Positions 1 through 8,287 of a stretch of DNA of 28,556 nucleotides are shown piece by piece (position 1 is the first letter of the stretch; each line of letters starts with the position of its first letter). The position numbers were made by a program, and so were the translations under genes. The notes beneath the pieces were generated by a model. The model saw nothing but the letters and a program-made list of their open reading frames with translations. It had not been told where the DNA came from and made no database searches. The DNA is from an uncultured Lachnospiraceae bacterium (GTDB lineage: Bacteria; Bacillota; Clostridia; Lachnospirales; Lachnospiraceae): assembly GCA_910585075.1 (NCBI GenBank), contig CAJUED010000051.1:1-28556 (forward strand), given 5' to 3'.

Positions 1-55
1 TTAGAGCGCCGCCCTGTCACGGCGGAGGTCGTGGGTTCGAGTCCCATCCGGGTCG
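1..55 (+). tRNA. tRNA-Asp (GTC), 5' end cut off by the window
   Basis: The anticodon arm is visible with anticodon GTC in the loop (15-19 region), followed by a T arm (31-47, TTCGAGT loop) and the 3' acceptor strand at 48-54 with G55 as discriminator. The 5' acceptor and most of the D arm lie before base 1. It is the first of three closely spaced tRNAs on the same strand. Confidence 0.9.
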
Positions 56-59
56 CTTT

Positions 60-132
60 GGGATCTTAGCTCAGCTGGGAGAGCATCTGCCTTACAAGCA
101 GAGGGTCATAGGTTCGAGCCCTATAGGTCCCA
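60..132 (+). tRNA. tRNA-Val (TAC)
   Basis: A full cloverleaf is visible. The acceptor strands 60-66 and 125-131 pair over 7 bp with one G-T, and the discriminator is A132. The D arm holds the AGCTCAGCTGGGAGAGC pattern. The anticodon loop is CTTACAA with anticodon TAC, and the T arm is 108-124. It lies 4 bases after tRNA-Asp and is probably co-transcribed with it. Confidence 0.95.
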
Positions 133-153
133 CTATCAATTTTATATTGATAT

Positions 154-239
154 GCCGGCGTGGCGGAACTGGCAGACGCACAGGACTTAAAATCCTGCGG
201 GACTAATCTCCCGTACCGGTTCGATTCCGGTCGCCGGCA
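154..239 (+). tRNA. tRNA-Leu (TAA)
   Basis: Class II tRNA with a long variable arm. The acceptor strands GCCGGCG (154-160) and CGCCGGC (232-238) pair perfectly, with discriminator A239. The anticodon loop is CTTAAAA (anticodon TAA), the variable arm lies around 198-213 and the T arm is 216-231. It ends the tRNA cluster. Confidence 0.95.
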
Positions 240-253
240 TTTTTTAGTAACAG

Positions 254-284
254 GGAACGATAGCTTATCGTTCCTTATTTTTTG
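254..284 (+). terminator. Rho-independent terminator of the tRNA cluster
   Basis: A perfect 9-bp stem, GGAACGATA (254-262) with TATCGTTCC (266-274), has a 3-base loop and is followed by a T-rich tract (275-283). It sits 14 bases after tRNA-Leu. The 285-400 stretch after it is GC-rich and shows no recognisable gene or clear promoter. Confidence 0.9.
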
Positions 285-407
285 TTCAATAAGCCTACTC
301 GCGAAGCGTGGCGGCGTTTGATGCACAGGGCCAGCAGACGTTCCGGACGGCGAGCAGGAGAGAAGAACCGCTCCTGAACGATTATATGAAAGAGAGAGGA
401 AAGAAAC

Positions 408-1193
408 GTGAACAGTAAATCTTTTGATTACCAAAGAATAGCGCAGGGTTACGCAATGGACAGGCCTTTTCTACACAAACAGGTGATGGAGCTTTTGAGA
501 AAGGATTTGCCGGGAGAGGGGAATTTTCAAAATGGGCTTGACATAGGATGCGGCGCAGGGCTCTCTACCAAGGCACTAAAGCTTCTGTGTGATAAAGTGA
601 CCGGGGTGGATATTTCCGGTGAAATGATTATAGCGGCCCGGACTTTATATCAGGAGCCGGCATATACTTTTTTTCAGAGCAGCGCGGAAGAAATAAAGGC
701 GCCGCCCCATTCGTTTGACATTGTAACGGCTGCAGGGGTGGTGAACTGGGTGGACGAAAAAAGTTTTTTGACAAACTTATGGCCGATTATGACAAAAGAA
801 GGCATTCTGGTTGTTTATGATTTTTGGATTACGGACAGAATGAAGGGAAATGAAGCTTACACAGGCTGGTGGCATGACCGGTATTTAAAAGAATTTCCAA
901 AGCCGCCAAGAAAAGAAATCATATGGACACAGGAAATGGTGGGCCCCTGCGGCTTTATCATGGATAAGCAGGCGGCTTACACGCTGGAATATGGTTTTGA
1001 TAAGGAAGCGTTTATCAAATTCATGATGACCCAGTCAAACGTAAATGCACAGATTGATGAAGGTGGGAAAACTGCCGGCGAAGCTGCCTGCTGGTTTGAG
1101 GATACTCTGGGAGAGGTTTTTTCAAAGGAAAAGGAAACATTGATTTTTGAAGGATGGTATTGGAAGCTCATCAAGAATGGAGAATTACTATGA
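408..1193 (+). CDS. class I SAM-dependent methyltransferase
   Basis: 261 residues, GTG start chosen because AGAGAGGA lies 9 bases upstream (391-399). The motif I glycine loop LDIGCGAG (about residues 44-51) is followed by the motif II acidic residue in TGVDIS, which together identify a Rossmann-fold S-adenosylmethionine methyltransferase of the Methyltransf_11/25 kind. It has no signal peptide and is presumably cytoplasmic. The methyl acceptor (small molecule or tRNA) cannot be told from sequence. The stop codon overlaps the start of the next gene (ATGA at 1190-1193), so the two are probably translationally coupled. Family confidence is high and substrate unknown. Confidence 0.85.
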   Translation: MNSKSFDYQRIAQGYAMDRPFLHKQVMELLRKDLPGEGNFQNGLDIGCGAGLSTKALKLLCDKVTGVDISGEMIIAARTLYQEPAYTFFQSSAEEIKAPPHSFDIVTAAGVVNWVDEKSFLTNLWPIMTKEGILVVYDFWITDRMKGNEAYTGWWHDRYLKEFPKPPRKEIIWTQEMVGPCGFIMDKQAAYTLEYGFDKEAFIKFMMTQSNVNAQIDEGGKTAGEAACWFEDTLGEVFSKEKETLIFEGWYWKLIKNGELL

Positions 1194-1738
1194 AATTTCA
1201 GGAAAAAGAGTTTATCTCAAAAAAGGGAAACAGGTATCTGCTGCGAAGTCCGGAGGAAAAGGACGCGGAAATCATGCTAGAATATCTGAAAGAAACTGCC
1301 AGGGAAACGGAGCATGGGCTCAGTTATCCGGAAGAAATGGACATGACAATAGAAGAAGAAATGGAGTTTTTGAAGCATTTTGCAGAGGATGAGAAAAGCA
1401 TGATGATTTCCGTATTTGATGGCGGACGGCTGGTGGGCGGTGCAAGTCTTACCTGCGTGGGAGAGAAACGCAAAATACGGCACCGGGGCACCCTGGGGAT
1501 TGCCCTGCTTCGGGAAGTGTGGGGACAGGGAATCGGACGGGCGCTTATGAGAGGGCTGATTGATTTCGCCGGGAAGGCAGGGTATGTACAGATTGAGCTG
1601 GAGGTGGTGGCGGACAATACACCGGCCATAAATCTCTATGAATCATTGGGATTTACGACATATGGCAGGCGTCCTAAGTTTTTCAGGCTAAAGGACGGCA
1701 GTTATGTGGATGGAATATTGATGGTGTCAGAATTATAG
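1190..1738 (+). CDS. GNAT family N-acetyltransferase
   Basis: 182 residues from the ATG at 1190, which overlaps the methyltransferase stop and has GGAG at 1179-1182. Longer in-frame starts upstream would run far into the methyltransferase gene. The acetyl-CoA pyrophosphate-binding signature is visible as REVWGQGIGRALM (about residues 105-117). It is followed by the typical ELEVVADNTPAINLYESLGF motif, in which an N-terminal amine substrate is normally acetylated using acetyl-CoA. The family is secure. The substrate (antibiotic, polyamine, amino acid or ribosomal protein) is not. It most likely forms a two-gene transcript with the upstream methyltransferase. Confidence 0.88.
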   Translation: MKFQEKEFISKKGNRYLLRSPEEKDAEIMLEYLKETARETEHGLSYPEEMDMTIEEEMEFLKHFAEDEKSMMISVFDGGRLVGGASLTCVGEKRKIRHRGTLGIALLREVWGQGIGRALMRGLIDFAGKAGYVQIELEVVADNTPAINLYESLGFTTYGRRPKFFRLKDGSYVDGILMVSEL

Positions 1739-1837
1739 AAAAGAAATTTAAGCGCTCCGAAATGGGAATTTTTATGTCAAAAAATGAATTTTGTTACAAA
1801 ATGGTAAATAATTTTGCAGAAAAATTATAATATAGAA

Positions 1838-1866
1838 TTGACAAATACACAGGTTTTTTGTTAAAG
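1838..1866 (+). promoter_or_regulatory. probable promoter of oppBCDF
   Basis: A consensus -35 TTGACA (1838-1843) is followed after 17 bases by TTAAAG, a poor -10. The spacer and downstream DNA are AT-rich. It lies about 100 bp before oppB, leaving a leader that carries no obvious riboswitch. The weak -10 suggests dependence on an activator or a regulated promoter. Confidence 0.5.
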
Positions 1867-1965
1867 TGGTAAAGTGTTAGAGTTGTGAAGGGAAGGGACG
1901 ATGGAGGTTTGGCTTGAAAAACACTATGGTTCTTTCTTTTTAATATTGATTTAAGAGGTGTGAGT

Positions 1966-2883
1966 ATGGCAAAGTATATCGCGAAAAGAATCGGTCTTGC
2001 AATTGTCACTATCTGGGCGGTTGCTACCATCACGTTTTTTCTGATGAATATGGTTCCCGGTGGGCCTTTCCTTTCAGAAAAAGCAATCAGCCCTCAGGCA
2101 ACGGCTGCCCTGGAGGCGAAGTACGGACTGGATAAGCCTTTATTCCAGCGGTACCTGACTTATATGGGGGATGCGTTGCACGGTGACTTCGGTGACAGCT
2201 TAAAGCAGCGTGGACGTACCGTAATGGACATCATCACGATGAAATTCCCCGTATCGGCAAGGGTGGGCGGTCTCACCGTCTGCGTGGCTCTGCTGCTTGG
2301 GATTCCCCTTGGATGTATTGCAGCCCTTAAGAGAGGGAAGTTCCTGGACAGTTTGATCAGCGTTGTGGCAACCTGCGGTATTGCGGTTCCAAGCTTCGTT
2401 ATCTGTACATTGCTTTTATATTTCTTTGGCGTCAAATTAAAGCTTCTTCCTACTGTGGGACTCTCATCATGGAAACATTTTGTAATGCCTGTCATGGCTT
2501 TATCCTTTTATCCTACGGCTTATATTATGAGACTGATGCGTTCCTCCATGCTGGACGTGTTAGGTCAGGATTACATGCGTACCGCCAAGGCGAAGGGTGT
2601 TGCGGGATTCTTCATTCTGTTTAAACATGCTTTAAGGAATGCCATCCTGCCGGTTATTACATATGTGGGCCCCATGCTTGCTTACACGGTGACGGGCAGC
2701 TTTGTGGTAGAGAAGATTTTTACCATTCCGGGTCTGGGCGGAGAGTTTATCAGCGCCATCAGCGGACGTGACTATACACTGATCATGGGTACCACGATTT
2801 TCCTTGCAACCCTGATCGTCATTATGAATGTGGTGGTTGATATTGTTTATAAGATTGTAGACCCCAGAATTAAATTAAAGTAA
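1966..2883 (+). CDS. oppB: oligopeptide ABC transporter permease OppB
   Basis: 305 residues. ATG 1966 is preferred over GTG 1960 because AGAGG (1954-1958) is too close to the latter. The protein begins with the family pattern MAKYIAKRIGLAIVTIWAV, a first membrane helix, and MNMVPGGPF (the usual DPP/Opp 'PGDP' region). Five further helices follow. The cytoplasmic EAA-like loop reads YMRTAKAKGVAGFFILFKHA (about residues 204-223), which contacts the ATPase subunits. It forms the membrane pore with OppC, powered by OppD and OppF. It is first in a tightly packed operon, 16 bp before oppC. Homologues also import dipeptides or nickel, so the substrate is peptide by best inference. Confidence 0.92.
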   Translation: MAKYIAKRIGLAIVTIWAVATITFFLMNMVPGGPFLSEKAISPQATAALEAKYGLDKPLFQRYLTYMGDALHGDFGDSLKQRGRTVMDIITMKFPVSARVGGLTVCVALLLGIPLGCIAALKRGKFLDSLISVVATCGIAVPSFVICTLLLYFFGVKLKLLPTVGLSSWKHFVMPVMALSFYPTAYIMRLMRSSMLDVLGQDYMRTAKAKGVAGFFILFKHALRNAILPVITYVGPMLAYTVTGSFVVEKIFTIPGLGGEFISAISGRDYTLIMGTTIFLATLIVIMNVVVDIVYKIVDPRIKLK

Positions 2884-2899
2884 GGAGTTTAAGGCGAAT

Positions 2900-3946
2900 A
2901 TGAAACAGAATCCAATCAGCTTTCAATTAAATCTTAACCCCGAGGATTTTCTACCTGCAACGGAGGAAGAAAAGCAGAGCCAGATTATCATGCGGGAGAG
3001 CGTAAGCTTCTGGAAGGACGGTATGCGCCGTCTGGTAAAGAATAAGGTGGCTATGGTAAGTATTGCGGTTATCATTTTGGTCATGATATTTTCCTTTATC
3101 GTACCTGCCTTTTACCCTTATACCTATAAGGATCAGATGAAGGGAGCAAACAATCTGGCGCCCATGGAGTATTCTGAGGAAGAACAGGCCAGAATTGATG
3201 CGGGCGAGAAGGTTTTCCCCCATATTTTTGGAACCGACAAGATGGGACGTGACTATGCAATCCGTGTTATGATGGGAAGCCGTATTTCCCTTCTGGTAGG
3301 TTTGATTGCAACGGGAATCATTCTGATCATCGGTTCGGCTTATGGATCCATTGCAGCGTTTTTCGGCGGCTGGGTGGACCTTGTGATGATGCGTATTGTG
3401 GATATTATTTATACGGTGCCGGACATTCTGCTGATCGTTCTTTTATCCTTTGCGCTGAAAGCGCCCCTTGGAAATCTTAAGAATGTGCCGGGATTTGGCT
3501 GGGTCGGCGTAGTAGGTGAAAACCTCATCAGTATTTTTATCGTGTTTGCACTTTTGTACTGGGTGGGTATGGCGAGAATGGTCAGAAGCCAGGTGCTGAT
3601 GTTAAAGGAAAGCGAATATGTCACAGCGGCAAGAGCCCTTGGCGTGGGCAATGGAAAGATTATCAAAAAGCATTTGCTCACCAACTGTATCGGTACTTTG
3701 ATTGTGACCACCACTTTGCAGATTCCTTCTTCCATTTTTACGGAAAGCTTTTTAAGTTTCCTGGGTATGGGTGTTGCGGTTCCCCTGCCTTCCCTTGGAA
3801 GTCTTGCAAGTGATGCGATCAACGGTATGAATACATATCCTTATCTGTTATTTATCCCGGCAATTTTAATCAGCTTGATTATCTTAAGCTTTAACCTGTT
3901 AGGGGATGGGCTTCGCGACGCCTTTGACCCTAAACTGAAAAACTAG
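2900..3946 (+). CDS. oppC: oligopeptide ABC transporter permease OppC
   Basis: 348 residues with AGGAG at 2883-2887. A long cytoplasmic N-terminal tail (about 45 residues, OppC_N type) precedes the first helix (VAMVSIAVIILVMIFSFIVPAF). A periplasmic-side loop holds HIFGTDKMGRD, a hallmark of DppC/OppC permeases. The EAA loop reads EYVTAARALGVGNGKIIKKH (about residues 238-257), and the C-terminus is the conserved NLLGDGLRDAFDPK. It pairs with OppB. About 60 bp separate it from oppD with no visible terminator, so the operon continues. Confidence 0.93.
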   Translation: MKQNPISFQLNLNPEDFLPATEEEKQSQIIMRESVSFWKDGMRRLVKNKVAMVSIAVIILVMIFSFIVPAFYPYTYKDQMKGANNLAPMEYSEEEQARIDAGEKVFPHIFGTDKMGRDYAIRVMMGSRISLLVGLIATGIILIIGSAYGSIAAFFGGWVDLVMMRIVDIIYTVPDILLIVLLSFALKAPLGNLKNVPGFGWVGVVGENLISIFIVFALLYWVGMARMVRSQVLMLKESEYVTAARALGVGNGKIIKKHLLTNCIGTLIVTTTLQIPSSIFTESFLSFLGMGVAVPLPSLGSLASDAINGMNTYPYLLFIPAILISLIILSFNLLGDGLRDAFDPKLKN

Positions 3947-4006
3947 CAAAATCAATAAAAATCAGGATAGAAAGCACGGCTTTTGTTGTGCGGAAATGAG
4001 GAATCT

Positions 4007-5008
4007 ATGTCAGAATATCTTGTTGATATAAAAAATGAACGGCTTTCTTTTTTCACTCCTGTAGGGGAGGTAAAAGCGTTAAATGACGTTTCCATTCATT
4101 TAAGGGAAGGGGAAGTACTGGGAATTGTAGGTGAGAGCGGTTCCGGTAAATCCGTAACGGCTTACAGCCTGATGGGCCTTACCGCCCATCCGGGAAAGTT
4201 AGTGGGCGGCAGTCTTATGTTCAACGGACATCAGATCGACCAGATGAGTGATAAGGAGATGCGGAAAATCCGCGGAAATGAAATATCCATTATTTTCCAG
4301 GATCCCATGACCAGCTTAAACCCGGTTTATACCATTGGAAATCAGATTATGGAGGCAATTTTGCTCCACACAGATAAAAATAAAGCCCAGGCCAGAGAAA
4401 GGGCTAAGGAGCTCCTTGAGCTGGTAGGCATCAATGAGCCTTTAAAGAGATTAAAACAGTACCCTCATGAGCTTTCAGGCGGTATGCGGCAGCGTGTAAT
4501 GATTGCCATAGCCCTTGCCTGCGAGCCCAAGCTTTTGATTGCGGATGAGCCCACCACGGCACTTGACGTTACCATCCAGGCTCAGATTCTGGAGCTGATG
4601 ATGGAGCTTAAGGATAAGCTTGGCATGGCGATTATCATGATCACCCATGACCTTGGGGTGGTGGCAAGCATGTGTGAGAGAATTGCGGTTATGTATGCCG
4701 GTAAGGTGGTGGAATACGGCACGGCGGACGATATTTTTTATAATCCCAGGCATCAGTATACAAAGGGCCTGATTCGCTCCATCCCGAGAATTGACACCAA
4801 GGAGCACGAGAGGCTGATTCCCATTGAAGGGACTCCGGTTGACCTTTTAAATCCTCCCAAGGGCTGTCCTTTCGCGCCCAGATGTGAGGAATGTATGAAG
4901 ATTTGTCTGCGTGAGATGCCCCCTGTCACCAATTTCGGGGAAGTTCATTATACCCAGTGCTGGCTGAATCAGAAGGAAGAAATGGAGAAAGGAGCCGCAA
5001 GGAGATGA
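4007..5008 (+). CDS. oppD: oligopeptide ABC transporter ATP-binding protein OppD
   Basis: 333 residues. ATG 4007 follows TGAGGA (3997-4002). An in-frame TTG at 3983 lacks a ribosome site. Walker A GESGSGKS is at residues 42-49, the Q-loop sits in FQDPMTSLNP, the signature is LSGGMRQRV, and Walker B LLIADEPTTALD is followed by the H-loop histidine in ITHDLGVV. The C-terminal oligo_HPY domain carries CPFAPRCEECMKIC, whose cysteines match those that bind an iron-sulfur cluster in some family members. It is a peripheral membrane ATPase working with OppF. Its stop overlaps the oppF start by ATGA. Confidence 0.94.
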   Translation: MSEYLVDIKNERLSFFTPVGEVKALNDVSIHLREGEVLGIVGESGSGKSVTAYSLMGLTAHPGKLVGGSLMFNGHQIDQMSDKEMRKIRGNEISIIFQDPMTSLNPVYTIGNQIMEAILLHTDKNKAQARERAKELLELVGINEPLKRLKQYPHELSGGMRQRVMIAIALACEPKLLIADEPTTALDVTIQAQILELMMELKDKLGMAIIMITHDLGVVASMCERIAVMYAGKVVEYGTADDIFYNPRHQYTKGLIRSIPRIDTKEHERLIPIEGTPVDLLNPPKGCPFAPRCEECMKICLREMPPVTNFGEVHYTQCWLNQKEEMEKGAARR

Positions 5009-5994
5009 GTGAAAATTTAGTTCAGGTTGAGCATTTACAACAGTATTTCCCGGCAGGCGGTTATGGAAAAAAGAAGAAATATATTCAGGCTGTGGACGAT
5101 GTTTCTTTTACCATCCAAAAAGGCGAGACTTTAGGACTGGTAGGGGAGTCAGGCTGTGGAAAGACCACCACAGGACGTACGCTTTTGCGTCTCTATGAGC
5201 CTACAGGCGGAAGGTTCGTGTTTGACGGGGATGTTATCTTTGATGTGGAAAAGAAAACTTATGCCCATATGCTTCCTTACCGCAAGAGGATGCAGATAGT
5301 ATTTCAGGATCCTTATGCAAGCCTTGATCCCCGTATGACAGTCGGTGATATTGTGGGCGAGGCTATTGATGTCCACAAAATGGCATCTAACAAACAGGAA
5401 AGATATGAATTGATCATAGAAATGCTGCGGCGTGTGGGTCTTAACTCAGAACATGCAAACCGTTATCCTCATGAGTTTTCCGGCGGTCAGCGCCAGAGGG
5501 TTGGGATTGCAAGAGCCCTTGCGGTGAAACCGGAGTTTATCGTCTGCGACGAGCCGATTTCCGCGCTGGATGTTTCCATTCAGGCTCAGGTCATCAATAT
5601 GTTTGAGGATTTACAGGCGGAGATGGGGCTTACTTATCTTTTCATTGCCCATGACCTTTCTGCCGTAAAACATATTTCCAACAGGATTGGTGTTATGTAT
5701 CTTGGCAGGATGGTGGAGCTTGCGGACAGTTATGAGCTGATTACCCGCCCCCTGCACCCTTATACAAAGAGTTTGATATCTGCAATCCCCATTGCGGACC
5801 CCAAAGTGGCAAAGGCAAGCAAGCGTATCGTGCTTGAGGGAGATGTGCCCAGCCCCTTAAATCCCCCTTCGGGATGCCGGTTCCGCACCAGATGTCCTTA
5901 TGCGGATGAAAGGTGTGCCCAGGAGGTTCCTGAGTGGAAAGAGGTTGAGAAGAATCACTTTGCGGCCTGCCATCATATTGACAGGGTGTCATAA
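5005..5994 (+). CDS. oppF: oligopeptide ABC transporter ATP-binding protein OppF
   Basis: 330 residues from ATG 5005, overlapping the oppD stop. AAGGAG at 4989-4994 gives a workable ribosome site, while a second GGAG touches the ATG. Walker A GESGCGKT is at residues 48-55, the signature is FSGGQRQRV, Walker B is FIVCDEPISALD and the H-loop lies in IAHDLSAV. The C-terminal oligo_HPY region has CRFRTRCPYADERC. It completes the heterodimeric ATPase of the importer and is the last gene of the oppBCDF block. Confidence 0.94.
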   Translation: MSENLVQVEHLQQYFPAGGYGKKKKYIQAVDDVSFTIQKGETLGLVGESGCGKTTTGRTLLRLYEPTGGRFVFDGDVIFDVEKKTYAHMLPYRKRMQIVFQDPYASLDPRMTVGDIVGEAIDVHKMASNKQERYELIIEMLRRVGLNSEHANRYPHEFSGGQRQRVGIARALAVKPEFIVCDEPISALDVSIQAQVINMFEDLQAEMGLTYLFIAHDLSAVKHISNRIGVMYLGRMVELADSYELITRPLHPYTKSLISAIPIADPKVAKASKRIVLEGDVPSPLNPPSGCRFRTRCPYADERCAQEVPEWKEVEKNHFAACHHIDRVS

Positions 5995-6063
5995 AACCGC
6001 AGCGGTATTATAAAGAGATTATAAACAGTTTATTAGCAATTTAGTAAGTTAAAGCAATTTATA

Positions 6064-6092
6064 TTGACAAGGAAGACGAAATGTGGTAAACC
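6064..6092 (+). promoter_or_regulatory. possible promoter of oppA
   Basis: TTGACA (6064-6069) is followed after 17 bases by TAAACC, a weak -10. The stretch GTGGTAAA at the -10 position is also present near the oppB promoter (1866-1873), so the two could share a regulator. A separate promoter would fit the usual need for much more binding protein than permease. Confidence 0.4.
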
Positions 6093-6194
6093 AATATAGA
6101 CGTTTTAACCAAATAAGTTGTCCGGTGAAGCGTGGCAATGTTTGGCTTGTAATGTCTGTATTTGTTAAATAAAAAAGAAAGAGGAGGAAAAGTT

Positions 6195-7931
6195 ATGAAA
6201 AAGAGAGTAATCGCCCTTATGTTGGCAGTTACTATGGTTTTCGGACTGACAGCCTGCGGTGGCGGCAATTCTGATTCCGGCAGCAATGATGCAGCTGAGA
6301 GTACAGATGCGGCAGAGAGCACAGAAGCTGGCGACGAGGCAGATGCAGCCGATACCACAGAAGGTGATGAGAGTGCTGAAGCTCCGGCTACAGCAAGTGG
6401 AGAGAAGATTCTTTCCGTACAGGTAGGACCTGATCCTGAGACAATTGACCCTGCACTGAACAGTGCAGTAGACGGCGGTAACATGCTGCTTCATTCATTT
6501 GAATGTCTTCTGGCAGTAGATGAGAGCGGTCAGTTAATTCCCGGACAGGCAGAAACCTGGGAGACAAGCGAGGATGGTCTTACATGGACTTTCCATTTAA
6601 GAGAAGGATTAAAGTGGTCTGACGGTACAGACCTTACAGCAAACGATTTCGTTTACAGCTGGAAGAGAGTATGCGATCCTATGGTAGCTGCTCCTTATGC
6701 TGAGACAGTACTCAGCATGGTAGAAGGTTATGACAAGGCAATCGAAGGTGACTTAGATGCACTCCAGGTTGTAGCAGAGGATGACCTGACACTGGTTGTT
6801 ACTTTAAACGCTCCCTGCTCCTATTTTGGCAGCCTTGCAGCATTTGCTACTTTAAGCCCTGTACAGCAGGCAACTGTTGAAGCAAACGGCGACGCTTGGG
6901 CTACATCAGCAGAGACTTATATTTCCAACGGACCTTTCTATGTTTCAGACTGGGTACCGGGATCTTATATCATGATGAGCAAGAACCCTAACTACTGGAA
7001 TGCAGATGCAATCAAGCTTGACGGTATCAAGTGGAACCTGATTGAGGATGCTAACGCTTCTTACAGCGCGTACCAGACAGGCGAAGTTCTTATGATTAAA
7101 GACGTTCCTACGGAAGAAATTCCTTCCTTAGAAGGCAATGCTGATTTCTATGTAGATCCGATTATTGGAACATACTACTTAAGCCTTAACCTTGACAGAG
7201 AGCCTTTCAATGATGCAAAGGTTCGTAAGGCATTAAGCCTTGCAATCGACCGTGAATATGTTGCAGGTACTTTGATGCAGGGTACATATTCCGCAGCAAG
7301 CAACTTCATGGGACCCGGCTGGATTGACACAGACGGTAGCCAGTTCATGGACAATGCAAACGGCGGACAGCCTTACATTGATGTGACAAACTATGAAGCT
7401 AACTTAGAGGAAGCAAAACAGCTTCTTGCTGATGCTGGTTATCCTGACGGCGAAGGTTTACCTTCCATCACATATTCAACCAACGATGCAGGTTACCACA
7501 AAGTTGTAGCTGAGTACTTACAGCAGGCTTGGGGCGAGCTGGGTATCGACCTTACAGTAGATATCGTTGAGTGGGCAAGCTTCACACCTATGCGTCGTAA
7601 CGGCGACTATGATGCATCCCGTAACGGTTGGGTTGGTGACTACAGCGATCCTTCCAACATGTTAGACCTGTTATATTCCACAAACGGAAACAACGACGGT
7701 AACTTCAGCAATCCGGATTATGATGCAGCTATGGAGCTTTCCAGAACTACTCTTGATGCAGCTGAGCGTTCCGAAGCGCTTCACACAGCAGAGGACATTC
7801 TTATGGAAGAAACAGGATGTATTCCTGTAGCTTACTACAATGACTTCTGGTTACAGAGCGATAAGATTACAGGCTCATGGCATTCACCTTACGGCTACTG
7901 GTACTTCATGTATGCAGATATTGCTGAATAA
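6195..7931 (+). CDS. oppA: oligopeptide-binding lipoprotein OppA (SBP family 5)
   Basis: 578 residues from ATG 6195 with GAGGAGG at 6181-6187. Upstream in-frame codons have no ribosome site. The signal peptide MKKRVIALMLAVTMVFGLTAC has lipobox LTAC with the lipidated Cys at about residue 21. A flexible acidic linker rich in Ala, Asp, Glu, Ser and Thr follows, to about residue 75. The binding domain starts with VQVGPDPETIDPALNSA and contains the family 5 signature region LREGLKWSDGTDLTANDFVY. It captures peptides at the outer face of the membrane for OppBCDF. Two later patterns, VRKALSLAIDREYV and RNGWVGDYSDPSNML, are also typical of peptide-binding members. Confidence 0.94.
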   Translation: MKKRVIALMLAVTMVFGLTACGGGNSDSGSNDAAESTDAAESTEAGDEADAADTTEGDESAEAPATASGEKILSVQVGPDPETIDPALNSAVDGGNMLLHSFECLLAVDESGQLIPGQAETWETSEDGLTWTFHLREGLKWSDGTDLTANDFVYSWKRVCDPMVAAPYAETVLSMVEGYDKAIEGDLDALQVVAEDDLTLVVTLNAPCSYFGSLAAFATLSPVQQATVEANGDAWATSAETYISNGPFYVSDWVPGSYIMMSKNPNYWNADAIKLDGIKWNLIEDANASYSAYQTGEVLMIKDVPTEEIPSLEGNADFYVDPIIGTYYLSLNLDREPFNDAKVRKALSLAIDREYVAGTLMQGTYSAASNFMGPGWIDTDGSQFMDNANGGQPYIDVTNYEANLEEAKQLLADAGYPDGEGLPSITYSTNDAGYHKVVAEYLQQAWGELGIDLTVDIVEWASFTPMRRNGDYDASRNGWVGDYSDPSNMLDLLYSTNGNNDGNFSNPDYDAAMELSRTTLDAAERSEALHTAEDILMEETGCIPVAYYNDFWLQSDKITGSWHSPYGYWYFMYADIAE

Positions 7932-7987
7932 TAAGAAATAGTTCTTAAATGCCTGTGCATGCATTTTAAGATATATACAAAAGATAA

Positions 7988-8029
7988 AAGAAGGCGGATT
8001 TCGGTAGAAATACTGAAATCCGCCTTCTT
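7988..8029 (+). terminator. long hairpin terminator after oppA
   Basis: An 18-bp stem (7988-8005 with 8012-8029, one G-T pair) encloses a 6-base loop. The 5' flank is A-rich and the 3' arm ends in CTTCTTAATT, so it could act on either strand, more strongly on the minus strand. It lies 57 bp after the oppA stop. Confidence 0.8.
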
Positions 8030-8060
8030 AATTCAGAATCTGATCCGCAAAGCGGTGGGC

Positions 8061-8126
8061 TGCTGTGCCTGTGATGCAATAAGCTGCTCCAACGGAGCTG
8101 CTGTGCCTGATGCAATAAAACGCTCC
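8061..8126. repeat. imperfect direct repeat in a 205-bp non-coding stretch
   Basis: Two copies of TGCTGTGCCTG(TG)ATGCAATAA followed by a GCTCC end lie at 8061-8090 and 8099-8126. The rest of 8030-8234 shows no ribosome site or convincing gene. It lies between the oppA terminator and the kinase terminator and may be decayed sequence. Confidence 0.5.
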
Positions 8127-8234
8127 ACAGAGTATGTGGCTATGTTCGATACATTGCGCAGCAACATGAAAAGAATCTTTTCAGATGATTGCTTAGAACA
8201 TGGGAAGCAGTTGTTTTGTGTGTTTGCATACAAA

Positions 8235-8263
8235 CGGGCAGGGAAAAGAAATTTCCCTGCCCG
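8235..8263 (-). terminator. terminator of the histidine kinase gene
   Basis: Perfect 12-bp inverted repeat CGGGCAGGGAAA (8235-8246) and TTTCCCTGCCCG (8252-8263) with a 5-base loop. It lies 25 bp beyond the kinase stop on the minus strand, where it is followed by a short T-containing tail. Confidence 0.8.
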
Positions 8264-8287
8264 ATTTCCCTAAGTCCGCCGGCAAAT

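Noticed and set aside
285..400. Possible attachment site or island end after the tRNA cluster
   Set aside because: The stretch is GC-rich but no duplicated tRNA 3' end, integrase or repeat was found in the window.
66..434. 122-codon minus-strand reading frame across the tRNA cluster
   Set aside because: Its peptide is the reverse translation of tRNA-Leu and its neighbours, a well-known false gene pattern.
8033..8233. 66-codon minus-strand frame downstream of the kinase
   Set aside because: No ribosome site, lies beyond the kinase terminator, and contains an internal DNA repeat; no recognisable family.
7959..8273. 104-codon plus-strand frame after oppA
   Set aside because: It runs through two terminator hairpins and has no ribosome site.
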